DNA of 64,000 nucleotides, taken from the NCBI RefSeq assembly GCF_030704535.1, contig NC_081815.1:1379001-1443000 (forward strand). Reading direction: 5' to 3'. Both the position numbers and the translations under genes were made by a program. The notes under the pieces were generated by a model. The model ran no database searches. It saw only the letters and a list, made by a program, of their open reading frames with translations, and was not told the origin of the DNA. Shown here one piece after another: positions 12,933 through 24,560 of the stretch (position 1 is the stretch's first letter; each line of letters starts with the position of its first letter). This stretch comes from Vitis vinifera (Eukaryota; Streptophyta; Magnoliopsida; Vitales; Vitaceae).

Positions 12933-12957
12933 AAAAAAAAAAAAAAAAAAAAAAAAA
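12933..12957 (+). repeat. Poly-A tract
   Basis: About 25 consecutive A. It could mark the 3' end of an old retroposed sequence, but no target-site duplication or element body was recognised upstream. Confidence 0.8.
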
Positions 12958-14035
12958 GAGATATTGGGCTCAATAAAAAAACATTTGAAAATTTATATTC
13001 GCATTCATGAAAGTTGTTTCTACATTCACCCTATTTAGATATCCATTTAAAATTTTAAAAGTTGTAAATGCACCCACTTTACATTTTTAGAACGATTTTA
13101 AAAATCTTTGAAATTCATTTGACAAAAATCTTGTGGTAAAAATAGTTGAAAAATAATTAGGATTAATTCACAAGTGATTTAAAAGTAAGAAATTGTGAAA
13201 AAACACAATAAAAATGAGAGAAAAAAAAAAGAACTCATCTCATGGTATTAGGACTTGAAAAATTATATACCGTAGCAAAGTTTGGTTCTAAAATTTCAAA
13301 CAATAAAGAGTTGCCCAAAAGTACAATTCCAAACATTCTTAAAATTTAAAAAAATACGATGCAACATTTCACGCCAAACACTATTCACGACATTTCCTTC
13401 TTATAACTCAAAAATAATACTAAAAAATATGAAATATATATATATATAAAAAAACATACCTCCCCACTTGTAACATCATTAAAGATGATTAGTTATTTAT
13501 ACATTAGTTATAGATACAATTTTCTTACTAAATCATGATAAAGTCACAAAAAGAGTAAGATGGAAGAAAAGAAAAACAATTTAATGTGTTTATGTGATTA
13601 ACGGTAATTTAGGGATTTTAGAAAATGATATATTTTTTTCATCTTTAATAAATTCGTTAAAAATTGTGAATGTGGATACAAATATAATTTTTTTAAAATA
13701 TTTTTATTAAAAATATCGAGATATATATCTTTATTTATTTATTTATTTATATTTCATGGCACTTTAATCCTTAAAATTTAACTACACACATTATCATCCA
13801 CTCAAAATTAGATTTGGGTAGTCGCGCAACCTTACCATTTTCCCATATAACCATCCCACGTATGTAGAAAATAAAAAAATATCTCGTTCCAAGTCTCTCC
13901 AATCACTAGTGTCCCCCTCCCTAGCCGACAGCCCAAATATCTAGGTGTTGAATTCTCTTAAGGTACTTAGACTTAGAGGCAAATATTTTAAGCTTCTACT
14001 TGTCCCACACACAATCTATATATATTTATAAGGGA

Positions 14036-14257
14036 ATGTTGCTTACGGCTGTCACAAGGTTCATACGCGTGTTGCGAATGCCTTCAATTTGTTTTCATTT
14101 TCTTCTTTCCTCGCCTTCAACTTCAAGTAGGGTCTTCTTCCTTGAGGAGAAAAGAGACAGGTCGAGAGATTGCAGCCATATGAGGGCCATTGCAAGCTGT
14201 TTTGTTTGGTTTCTTCCATGGGAGTTCAGAGGAGAACACCATCAACCAATACTATGA
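14036..14257 (+). CDS. Short ORF of unknown status, 73 aa
   Basis: An ATG at 14036 opens a 73-codon frame (MLLTAVTRFIRVLRMPS..., ending HHQPIL). A TATA-rich element (CTATATATATTTATAAGG) lies just upstream, at about 14016-14033, so it could be a core promoter only if transcription started downstream of this ATG. The peptide is basic with short hydrophobic patches and matches no family I know. It is as likely to be chance as a gene. It is listed because the segment is locally less AT-rich than its surroundings. Confidence 0.2.
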   Translation: MLLTAVTRFIRVLRMPSICFHFLLSSPSTSSRVFFLEEKRDRSRDCSHMRAIASCFVWFLPWEFRGEHHQPIL

Positions 14258-15315
14258 TTACGTTATAAAATAAAGGTGTTTTGACGAAACACTCAAATGG
14301 GGAACTTTTATAGGATATGCTTAGGTTGGAACTTGGAAATATACTCTCCATTATGTACGATATTAAGTTATTTGCTCATTAAGTTTATTTGATTAGAGTA
14401 TCATTGAAAACCCGATTTTGAAAATTTAACCTTTTATTATTATTATTTTTGTCTTATTTTGATAAAAATATTCTAATTTTTTTCTTCTAAACGTATGTAA
14501 ATACTTGAAATGATAAAGGGCATTAATGTAAAAATTATTTATTATTCTAGTAAAAATATGAGTATAGTTAAATTTACAAATATAAAGATTATTTAATCTC
14601 TTTCAATCAATTAATTTTTAAAAATATATCGTAACATATTTCTAATAACTATTTCATTTACACTTGTCTTTTATCTTGAATTTATAGTTTTTCGAAAGTC
14701 TTCACTCGTGTTTATGCATTGTCATGATACATTCAAAATTTAATATTTTACCCTCAAACTTGTCAAAGAACAATATTTTATCTCTCAATTACAAACCTTT
14801 TATTATTTTTTTTTATAGTCTAATTTTGAATGTGGAAATTTTCAAACAATTTGAAATATAATAACTATGAGTTTTGAAAAGAGATGATGTAAAAGTTTAC
14901 GAAATGATGAAAACCTTTTTTGGAAGAATAGTGTATGGGATGGAAACTTCATTTGATAGCACAAGAAAACTTATTTTATTTCCTAATCGAATGACTTCAG
15001 TATTTAATATATAATTCATAATATTTTATTTTAAAAATAATTTTATATGTACAGTTGATCTTTTATTCAATTTTTTTTAATTTTGAATAATTTTTTTATA
15101 TTTTTCATTATTTTTTATAATTTTTTACCTGTCCACGTAGAAATTTTCATTTATATTTTTGTAGTATGAAAATATTAATATTTCGATCAATAAGAAAAAA
15201 TTAATTTTCATTTTCAAGTTATTTTATATTCAAATAAAATTTTTATAGTACTAAAAATTATCATTTGAAGCTGCTTCAGATTTCAATTTGGCAGCACTTG
15301 GGCTGGGAAGAAGCT

Positions 15316-15381
15316 AGGCCCATTATTGAAGCCCAGGGTTTTGTAGACCATATGGATGATGGATCCGAAAACAAAACCCTA
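15316..15381 (+). promoter_or_regulatory. Site II elements plus telo-box upstream of LYAR-type gene
   Basis: AGGCCCA (15316-15322) and AGCCCA (15330-15335) are reverse complements of TGGGCC/T site II elements. AAACCCTA lies at 15374-15381, 73 bases before the start codon. The pair of motifs is the established signature of plant ribosome-biogenesis promoters (TCP-bound site II plus telo-box), which fits a nucleolar LYAR protein. Confidence 0.7.
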
Positions 15382-15453
15382 GAATATTCCTTAAACCCAA
15401 TAAAGTTGCAGGGTTCGGTCATCTCTCTACACAGAAGAAAGGAGGAGAGAGAG

Positions 15454-17998
15454 ATGGTGTGGTTTCAGTGTGAGGACTGCGGAGAGAACCTGAAAAAGCC
15501 AAAATTGCCCAACCACTTCAGGATCTGTTCAGCAAACAAGGTCTTTTTTATTTCTCCCAAACCCTAACGTGAAATCCGTAAACATTGTTTTGATTTTATT
15601 AGTAGTAATTGTTTTGGAATGTCTGTGATTTGAGTAGTTGTCCTGCATTGATTGTGGAGAAACATTTGGGCAGCAAAGTGTTCAGGGCCACACGCAGTGT
15701 ATTACTGAAGCGGTTCGTTTCTCATTTCTTGTTTATGATTTATTTGATTGAGCTTAAATTCAATCCGTTTTACTCTGTTTGGTTGATGGGAAAATTGAGG
15801 GGAAGAAAAGAAACCGGGGTTCGGTCTGAAATGTCATTTGTTGATTAAGGGGAGGAAACTTGTTTTTCAGGCCTCAAATAAGGAAAAATATTAGATTTGA
15901 AGTTTTAATTTCGTTTGGATTCGATCTTTATCTTCTGCTGCTTACTTTCATTGCAACTCAGCTTGATTATTTGATTGTTGAAAGTTTGATATGATGAATT
16001 GGATGAAGAAATTTGAATGATCGTATTTTCAGGAAAAATATGGCCCCAAGGGACAAGGGAAAGCTTTGAATGGTACCCCAGCAAAGGGCAAAAGTGATTC
16101 AAAGCAAAGGCCTGAAGTTGATATAACTGTTGGGTTATCTGAACGTCCTCCATGGTTTTGTAGGTATGCTCAAATTATTTAGACTTTCCTTTTGCCCAAT
16201 TTTTGGTGTGGATTCTCCTCTTTACCAACAAAAGAAATATACCATGTGAAATTTCCATTGGAATACTAGTTCTCTTTCATTGCAATGATAAAATAATTTT
16301 ATGTAGGTCCCTGCTGAAAGGTTGATAATTGGGCCTTGGGATTAGGCTGTATTGGAATAAAAAGGAAAATCTTTGGTCAGGTGGGGTTGAGTTGTTTGAG
16401 CGTAGCACAGAATAAAGTATTGACTATGGGACTTCTTTTAAGGAAAATAGTTCCCCGGGCTCCCAAGTATTTGCTTATCAAATGAATTTGAGTGTATAAT
16501 AAGTTTATACAGTGATTTATCACTAGTAGCTAAAAGCATGTAAGTCTAATTGTAACCTAAAGGCTGAAGTTTTCTCCTTTAGGTCTTTATTAAAGACTCA
16601 TCTGTCATGCATAACGTGTTTCTCTATTGGGCATTTGAGACTTTATTTTATTGCCCTCCTAGAATTCCACCGTGCACTGGATCGGTGTCTAATAAGTTTG
16701 CAATCAACTCTAGATACAGCTGTTATGCAACAGCATATGAGGCATATGTTGTAATGATTCTTAAAGTAATGCCATTATAGGTCCGTCAATGATCAGTAGG
16801 CCATGAGTCCGTCATCCTACTTGGAATCGAGATTCTCATTGCTGACTAAGAGGAGAAGAAACAAGTTCTTGTCAAGATATTGCTTTTAAGTGTTTTTGTT
16901 TTTCCCCTAATTCCATGAATGGATCTCATTTGTTTTCGTCAATATTTATGTTCATTTGCAGTCTTTGCAATACAAAGGCTACTAGTAAGCAAGCACTACT
17001 ACTCCATGCTGATGGGAAGAAGCACCGAGCTAAAGCGAGAGCCTTTCATGCTGCTAATGAACCTAAGCAGAAAGAAGAATCCACTCAAAATGGGAATGTT
17101 TCAACAGAAAACATTTCAAAGGATGAATCAATTGGCAATAAAAACGTCGAGGAGACAAAGATGCAAGATCCACCTCAAATGGCCACTGTTCATGACAGCT
17201 TAGAGACTGAAAATGAAAATTTGGCATCAAAGAAGAAAAGAAAACTTGATGCATCTGATAACAATGGTGATAGGAAAAAGGTTGGAGGTGATGCTTCAGG
17301 TGAATTAGGCAATGGTGAAGTGATTCAGGTTGAAAGGGCAGAAGCAGAGGAAACAGTACTACAGGTGAAGAAAGCGAAGCATGATGTATCCAAAGAACCA
17401 AGCTCTATGAAAGAAGATACCAAAAAGAAAATAAAGTGGAAGAAGTTGATCACTTCAGCCTTGAAATCCGTAAGTTGTTCCAATGCTGCCAAATGATATC
17501 ACTTCTTGCCTCCATTTTAATTTGTTTAAAATTGTGTTTTTTTTTTTGTTACAAAAGTTTGCTTGCCTATTCCTACATATGTTAGATGAAACCAAAAATA
17601 TCGATGGCCTGGAAATGAGGTCCCTTTTTCATCCCCGTAAATGATGTGTTTAACATATGACTTTCTATCATATTTGTTATTCTCTATTTGAAGTTATTTA
17701 TTTCTTGGTAACTTCTATGCATGTGTACAGAATCCAGATGGGGTTCTTAAGATGAGGAAGTTGCGAAAACTTGTTATAAAGGCACTTGAGGAATCTGGCA
17801 TTACAGATGATGAAACCCAACTAAGTGAGAAGCTTGAGCACAAGGTGAGTCACCATGTCGACTTGGGTGTGTTCTTGTCTTATTGCAATGAATGATGAAA
17901 ATGTATATGATGAATTCATATATTTCACGCTGCAGATTAATTCAAGCTCCAGATTCACAGTTGATAACAAGTATGTCCGTCTGGCAGCCAAAGATTGA
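15454..17998 (+). CDS. LYAR-type nucleolar C2H2 zinc-finger protein, 6 exons, 325 aa
   Basis: Exons are 15454-15540, 15638-15712, 16033-16163, 16962-17469, 17731-17844 and 17936-17998; all junctions are GT-AG and phases close. Residues 1-51 form the LYAR zinc-finger pair, with C6, C9, H21 and C25, then C32, C35, H47 and C50. A U1/matrin-type finger follows: C97-x2-C100-x12-H113-x5-H119. A long Lys/Glu-rich disordered middle leads to a C-terminal block (about 255-325) with [15 protein letters not shown] and [17 protein letters not shown], the LYAR winged-helix region. Animal LYAR is nucleolar and acts in rRNA processing and growth; the plant homologue (At2g19385 by memory) is uncharacterised. 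The extra U1-type finger suggests RNA binding. The start is fixed by [10 protein letters not shown], the family N terminus. No membrane or targeting signal is seen. Confidence 0.93.
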
Positions 17999-18539
17999 GA
18001 GTTCTGGATACTAGCATCTGTTATCGCACTCGTTCTCCTTAGCAGGCATTCATTTATGGTCCTCTTTTTGATCAAATTTCAATTTTGGGGTATCTTTATT
18101 TTGTATTCAGCATTGAGAATTGGGAGTTTTTGGAGCCTCCCCTATGATTTTGTACTGGAAGAAAATTTTGGGAACATTACTAGACCATATACTATGAGGA
18201 AATGAAACTCTTTGATGTGATTTTATGGCCGAAGACAAGCTACTCGAATCTACCATGGCAGAAAAGGGGAAAGGGAGCGAAATTTCCTGTTACCTAGGGC
18301 TGGGTGAATTGACAGTCAAAACGAGATCCTCAAATTATTATTTTTCATTCGGATTTTTTACAGTTTCAATAATGAGTAAACGCCCCACCTGCAATTATGA
18401 TCACTCACACGGTTTGAACATAGGATTGGTTTTTAAAAACAGGAGGAAAATAATTTTTTTTTATATCTATAAAAAAAAAATAAAAATTGAACATAATATC
18501 ATTCCAATATTGATGCCATAAATTATGAAATATGATATT
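17999..18539. other. 3' region of the LYAR gene
   Basis: The 3' UTR probably ends near 18205 (TGAGGAAATGAAACTCTTTGATG context), though no perfect AATAAA is seen. A short frame at 18225-18521 has no family match and runs into AT-rich repeat DNA, so it is not called. Confidence 0.4.
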
Positions 18540-19560
18540 TCTTTAAATAAAATTCTACTTGATAAATAAAATTTTTTAATTTTAAAAAACACTTTAAAAC
18601 TCAAAAGACAGTTTAATTAAGACTAAAAAGTCATGGAATTCAATGATATTAGTAATTTATAGACAAAAATTTATTTTAAATGTCTAAGTTAATTTCTTCT
18701 TTATATATATGTTACAAATTTTTTATTAAGCAAATAAACTTCAAATTAAGCAATACTTAATGCATTAGACGCATTAATGAGTTTACTAATTTTTAAAAGT
18801 AATTTAAAACTTAAATAATGACCAATTAATACCAAAAATTGGTTTATAATGACTTTATTGTTTCTCTTTTATATAAAATCATTATTTTCTAATTTTTTTC
18901 GCGGAGCAAATGAACTCTAAATTAATCAAGACTAACCTTGTTAGATTCATTATTACGTCTAGTAATTTTTAAAAATGATTTAAAACTCAAATAATGAACT
19001 AATTAATACAAAAAATTTATGGATAAAAATTGATTTAGAACAACTCTATTGTTTATCTTCTACATAAAATCCTTATTTTTTACTAAGCAAATGAACTCCA
19101 ATTAAACAAGACTTGATGCATTGAATTCATTAACGAGTCTAGTAATTTTTAAAAATAACTTAAAACTCAAATAATGATCCAATCAATACAAAAAAATTTA
19201 TGATAAAAAAATTGGTGTAAAATAACTTTATTATTTTTCTTCTACATAGAATAACTATTTTCTAATTTTTTTTACCCAAACAAATAAGCTCTGAATTAAA
19301 CAAGGCTTAATATATTAAATTCATTAACAAGTTTGTTAATTTTAAAAAATGATATGAAACTCAAATAATAAACTCACTAATACTAAAAATTTATGGATAA
19401 AAATTTATTTATAATGGTTCTATTTTTTTGGCATATAATTATATTTTTATAAATTTTCTCACTATAAAAATAAATAAGTGATAATTTGTATTAAATTTAT
19501 TAACGAGTTTAACAATTTTTAAAAATAATTTATTAATGGGTTTAACAAAATAATTTTGAA
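18540..19560 (+). repeat. Diverged tandem array, unit about 175-193 bp, about 4-5 copies
   Basis: Four unit starts are marked by a G/CAAATAA/GAACT-type block at about 18728, 18904, 19085 and 19278, with partial units on each side. Each unit repeats the order: AA(T/C)CAAGACTTAATGCATT-like, TTAACGAGTCTAGTAATTTTT, AAAACTCAAATAATGA, ATTTATGGATAAAAATT, and TTCTACATAAAAT. The units are diverged from each other, so the array is old. It lies between the LYAR gene and the 3' end of the L18a-like gene. Confidence 0.85.
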
Positions 19561-20818
19561 TTTAGGTAAAGAAGATTATAAATTAAGTAAGATATAATTA
19601 ATAATTTAAATTCTTTAATGAGTTTTAAAAATTTTAAAATAAAAAGCTTATATAATTAAATGCAGATTAAATCAAAACATTATAAATATATTACGTGAAA
19701 TGAAAATTTTGACTCCTTTTAAAAAGTTAAACTTTATTCATTATTCATTTCAAATAAAATATTGTTAAAAATTATCATTTTAAATTACTATTATTCATTT
19801 TTAATAACATCCTCATGTATATAACATATATTAATTTTTTTTTATAAAAAAATATAATTTATGATTTTATTATAATATTATTATTCATATTTTACTAAAA
19901 ATTATTTTTTAATTTATTTGTAATTACAAAACTATTTTCATTTTTAATAACATCTGAATTAAATTTAATTTATATTATATAAATTGAATTTTCAATATTT
20001 TTTTTAAAATAAAACAAAAAGGAAATATTTTAAAAGACAACTTATCCAACTAAGATTTTTATTTTTTTATTTTTAAAAATTGTTTTTAAAAACAACTTGC
20101 TAAACACCTTTATTTTTATAAAATAATAAATACCTTAAAAATGGTGACACTCACTCTGAAAGTATGATGCATGGGACATATTCACTCTGAATTAATTTCA
20201 ATGTGATCTCATTATTGTATTGCAAGTTGTATGTTGTGTATTAGAAGCATTACCAAAATTGCATAATGGAGTGGAAGCAATCATTTACCAATCCATACCC
20301 TCTTCTTGAAATGACAATAGAGTTTGATCGATTCAATTTCCCTGCCAAGAAAATGACAAAAGAGCAGGGCAGATTCAATTTCAATGCCACAAACACAAAT
20401 ATGATCATATTTATCATCTATTGTGTCAATGTCAAAATAGATGGTGCCTTGTACCCCATTGCTAACTTGCAAATAAATACCTTATTCTGATTATGAACCA
20501 CTGGGTTTCTTGCACACAAAAACAAAGCCTCAAATCTCGCAGCTCAGGTAATGTAAACTAATGAAATTTTGTGTACAATCCCAGAGTTCAATAAAACAAT
20601 TTCTCTAGATAGATCGGCAGTTTTGGTTGTTTGTCATGTACAGCTTTTAGTATAGATATCTGGGATTCTTGGAACATCTTGTAACAAACAATTTTACTTT
20701 TTCTCATGCCGGGAACCTTATTTTCTACACACATGGGGCATCTCCTTCAAAATTCAATTTCTATATTGCAATGCTTGAAGGGGTCTTGGAGGCTTGGATG
20801 GAAGGAGTGCAACCAGGG
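19561..20818. other. AT-rich spacer and 3' region of L18a-like gene
   Basis: The left half is AT-rich without ORFs. From about 20520 to 20818 the composition is more mixed and should include the minus-strand L18a-like 3' UTR. No other feature is recognised. Confidence 0.4.
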
Positions 20819-22297
20819 CTAAAATAGACGAAAAGCCAGTATGATCAACAACACGGCCGAACATGCCATTGCCTGCAATAACATTCACATCAACTTGGAA
20901 GGTCAAGATGAAGTTGAACACATAATTTTTGTACATTCATTTCACATGTAAAGATGCAAAGGGTCATGGGAAGAAGAATACAGAAAATTAAATGAACTAG
21001 ATCTAGGATTGTTTCTGGTAAAGTAGAGAGATGACTACTCACAGCAATTGCAGAAGCAGCTAGGCCTGCTCGCTCTCTGGGATCTTTGCGGTAGCAGTTT
21101 CCAAAGTAAAGAATTGTAGCATAGTACCACATCAGCGGGCATAGAAACCCCAAAAGAAAACTGAAAACAAACAGTGAACCCTTGACATAAGTAAAATTAG
21201 GTCTGATGCAAAAAGAAAAAGAAATGAAGAATACTAATGGAACGTTCTAATAACAATGGACAATAGGTATACTCATGAGACAAGTAAACTGAGGGTAAGG
21301 GAAGAAGAAGAGTGCTCACGAGAACCATCCTATTCCACAGCCAAAGCAAGGAAGAGGTTTGTCAAAAATCCCAACTTGAAAGTCTTCTACGTCTCTAAGA
21401 AGAGTGTACTTGCCTTTTTCACGGTCCACTGCATCTACAGCTTGTCCTACCATTTTAAAAGGGTTTTATTTTATCAGCCGTGAGTTGGATTATACATGGG
21501 AGAAGAAAAATTATTAACAGCAACAATAAAGGTCCGGTAAAAGCGGGTGGAGATGAAGCTCCATAAGCTTGTTTAGATGTTAAGGTAAATGAGCAATTCT
21601 CATACCAAGAAGAACGTATCTTTGTTTGCACAGCTAGTAAAATATTACATAAAACTGACAGTTCGACAAAATCAATGGAAATAAAAAGAAAAAAGGTCAC
21701 TGTGTTCTGATTAAGGAAGAGGTCAACCTAGCTTCTAATGAAATAATTCCAAAGAGCATTTAAGTCTTTCAGATTCCCAACCACATAATTTATCACTGAA
21801 ATAACACCAAGGAACATTGAAGTGATTCAAATTCCAAATATGGGCATCAGCATAGGATAGATATTATTCCAATAGTTATCCCAGATGGCGTGTCATATCA
21901 GAAAATACAATTTGAAACATTGAAACAGTGGAAATTTTCACATAATATTATTAGGGCCCAATACAACTAGACAAAAAACTGTTCTAGAGAAACAAAAAGA
22001 AAAAAACATGAGCATTTCAGTATGGAATGTTCGAGTGACTCAAAATATAATTCACTTATGAGTAAGATGAATTAAATTGGCATTTGCTGCAGGTCTAGCG
22101 ACAAAAAGCACTTAATAAATATTTGTTAAGTCCAAATAGGATTTTCTACCTTTAAATATGGAATAATAGCGGGAAGATGGCCTTAAAAGATCAAGATGCT
22201 TATCAGAAATTGATTTCGTCAGCTCAAGACTATTTCTCTGACCTTCTGCATCGTCACCTATATCTGCATCACCAAAGAAATTCCAATTGATAGTCAT
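20819..22297 (-). CDS. L18a-like small membrane protein (Ribosomal protein L18ae family), 4 coding exons, about 148 aa
   Basis: Coding exons are 22297-22150, 21446-21320, 21160-21043 and 20872-20819. All have GT-AG borders and phases close. Key residues are DLLRPSSRYYSIFKG, then VDREKGKYTLLRDVEDFQVG and the Cys-rich PLPCFGCGIGWFSFLLGF. These are followed by CPLMWYYATILYFGNCYRKD, PRERAGLAASAIA and the hydrophobic end SAVLLIILAFRLF. Two or three hydrophobic spans indicate a membrane protein. The 'ribosomal L18a-like' name is historical; it is not the cytosolic ribosomal protein eL20. The start at 22297 is inferred from a TTTAG acceptor just upstream and the resulting length; an alternative is an acceptor at the GCAG around 22264 with an upstream coding exon. 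Function is unknown. Confidence 0.75.
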
Positions 22298-22413
22298 TAG
22301 TAACTAAATGATTATGTCTAGTTAGTATTTTCTTTTAAATAATTTTGCAGGTGCGATATGATACAACCCTTATTGAAAAATTTATAAGTAGGAGGCCCCC
22401 AAAAAGTCACCAA

Positions 22414-22443
22414 CCCCTGTTCCCCTGTCCCCCTGTCCCCTGT
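22414..22443 (+). repeat. Short (CCCCTGT)n repeat
   Basis: Four imperfect units of CCCCTGT with 7-8 base spacing, GC-rich in AT-rich surroundings. Confidence 0.85.
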
Positions 22444-23782
22444 CATATCCTTGTATGTACACCATGAATGATTATGCTAGTTTTTTTGAACCTGCATTGC
22501 GTTTCTATCTTCTTTGGCCACAGAAAGACCATTGGGTCTACAGTAATTGTAGCTTCGCCGTGTTACTATCTGTTGTGCCTTACCAACCAGCACCTCAAAA
22601 AATAAAATAAAAATATTGCTGGATGTGAATTTTTTCATGTCTGAATTAGTAATATATACATTTGTCCCACTTTGACACTCATGAAGAAAGTAGTTTAAAG
22701 GTTAAATATGATGGAATCATCAAGTTACAAAGATTTCCGAGTGCTTAACTGCGATGGCTGAGATTAGAGTATAGAGTTCCTAGTCTGGTGGAAATGAAGT
22801 TGAGAACAAAGAACAAAAATAGTATGAAAGAGAAGGTATAATTTCCATGCCAAGAGAAGAGGAAACTTTTGTTTCTTAAACATAGATGAAAATAAATTAT
22901 ACCCACTAATCTTTCTGTTTGCCTGTCAACATATATAACTGATTAACCTTTAACAAACACAAAACCAACAAATCAAAATGCATGCTTCGTTCAAACTGTC
23001 TTGGTGTTTGTGATTATGAATATGGCTCTTTATGGCTTCTTTCTATAAGTGAGAACAATATGAACCACCAAGCAGATGTTTTCATGCATAAAACTGCAAT
23101 TAAAGGGGCTGCTTCATCCATCTTGGCAATCAAATAAAAAGAAATGACTTGAACTGCAGATGGAGGCCAAACAGGTGGAAAAAGGAATTTTGGGGAAGTC
23201 AAAGACTTATTCTAAATTTTCCTGTTTTTTTGTTTCATTTATTGTTTATCATTGTTATAATTTGCATCAGTGGGTTTCATACTGTTTCTAAATTGAAGAC
23301 TGAAGTAAGGAAAAACATGCAGACTTACCCAACCAGAAAAAGGAACTGAAATTACCAGACACTTGGTCATTTTGTATATAAGCTAAAAGAAGATGAGCAA
23401 TGAAGTGCAACAATTTATTCAAAAACAAGAAAATGCAGAAGTCAAGGAAAGTTGGTACTCTTATCCATTTGTGTTGGAGCTGATGTATCAGCAAGTTGAA
23501 GCCCTCAATTCTGTTGCCAACTCCCACAATGCCTGCTTCATTTTAATTAAAGGTTCACATCAGATTTAATCTTACTCTAGCAACACTAGTGCTCATGATA
23601 TGATATAATCTCACACAGCTATGATTTCAGGTAGGAATTGTCAAAAGGTTAATTGTTAGATCAAACGGCTAGACCCTCCCTTTCATATTAGCATTATGTC
23701 AAACAGGTCATATGACATGACTCCTATTAAGCAATGCTCTGCCAGGGCAGAGCACAAAAATGCTTTAAAAAACCCAGTCTAT

Positions 23783-24040
23783 ATGAAACAAATATAAGAA
23801 CCAAATTCAATCAAACACCTTCTACTGTCTCAAATTTCAAATCAATCAAAATTGAATATCACACATAGATGAGCACAGGGGCATCCAAAAATTTTGCCAC
23901 ACAGATGCTTCCCTGGATCGACATGAAACAAATATATGCACCAAATTCATCCAAACACCTTCCTATTGTTCCAAGCTTCGAATCAATCAAAATTGAGTAT
24001 TACACATTAACGAGCATGGGGCATCTAAAAACTTTGCCTT
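23783..24040 (+). repeat. Two-copy tandem duplication, 140-bp period
   Basis: Copy 1 starts at 23783 and copy 2 at 23923. Shared blocks include ATGAAACAAATATA, ACCAAATTCA, CCAAACACCTTC, AATCAATCAAAATTGA and GGGGCATC(C/T)AAAAA. Both copies sit in the inferred 5' UTR intron of the L18a-like gene. Confidence 0.85.
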
Positions 24041-24560
24041 TAACAAAGCTCATAGTTTTAATTTCCACAGTTTGTGTATGCTTAATTGCAAAAAACATTC
24101 ACAATGAACCCCGAATTAGGCAATTCGACAAAGAACAGAGCAGTATGCGAAAACCCACCTCAAAGAAATGGTCCCTACAAACCCCACTTGTTTTCAAACC
24201 CATCAACAAAAGCACAATTTCAGAACAACCCAATTCAACATAACGTCAATTCAACAAAAACCCATCAAAATTTATCTCCGAAACCCCCCGAATCGCAAAT
24301 TCCAGCAAATTCCCATCAAAATTACACCTAATATTCAATTTAATAGCTATGAAAAATTTCCAAAAAAAGAAATAAATAATCAAAAACTTGCCTGTGGAAT
24401 AGCAAAGAACTCAGAACTGCAACTTCAGATCAGAGGTATAGAGAAGAAACGATGGGTGTTTGTGGGTTTATTACAAGCCAAGCAAAGGCATTTAAACTAC
24501 TGAAAGGTTGCAAATATTGACCTCTCTTTGTCTTTTCTCCTCTCCAGAAAACGATTTATA

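Larger units (their letters stand above)
10728..15315. other. 4.6 kb AT-rich spacer between divergent proline-rich and LYAR genes
   Basis: No conserved gene is seen. It holds a (TA)n run at 11516-11552, a poly-A tract at 12933-12957 and many AT-rich stretches. A short unassigned ORF with a nearby TATA-like element is listed at 14036-14257. The first few hundred bases left of 11.2 kb should contain the promoter of the proline-rich gene. Confidence 0.5.
22298..24560 (-). other. Probable 5' UTR intron and leader exon of the L18a-like gene
   Basis: A leader exon is inferred at about 24550-24392 on the minus strand, ending CAG with a GCAAGT donor (a GC-AG intron). The intron would end at the TTTAG before the start codon. 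No open coding exon of the family was found between, although short frames exist (e.g. 23014-23202). The stretch includes a C-rich repeat (22414-22443) and a two-copy tandem repeat (23783-24040). Confidence 0.4.

Noticed and set aside
12933-12957. Poly-A tract as the end of a retroposed gene
   Set aside because: No upstream gene-like sequence and no flanking duplication.
18540-19560. CRISPR-like array
   Set aside because: The units are long, diverged and without unique spacers, in a plant nuclear context. It is a tandem repeat.
23014-23202. Extra 5' coding exon of the L18a-like gene
   Set aside because: It does not join in phase with clear splice sites to the exon at 22150-22297, and it lacks family residues.
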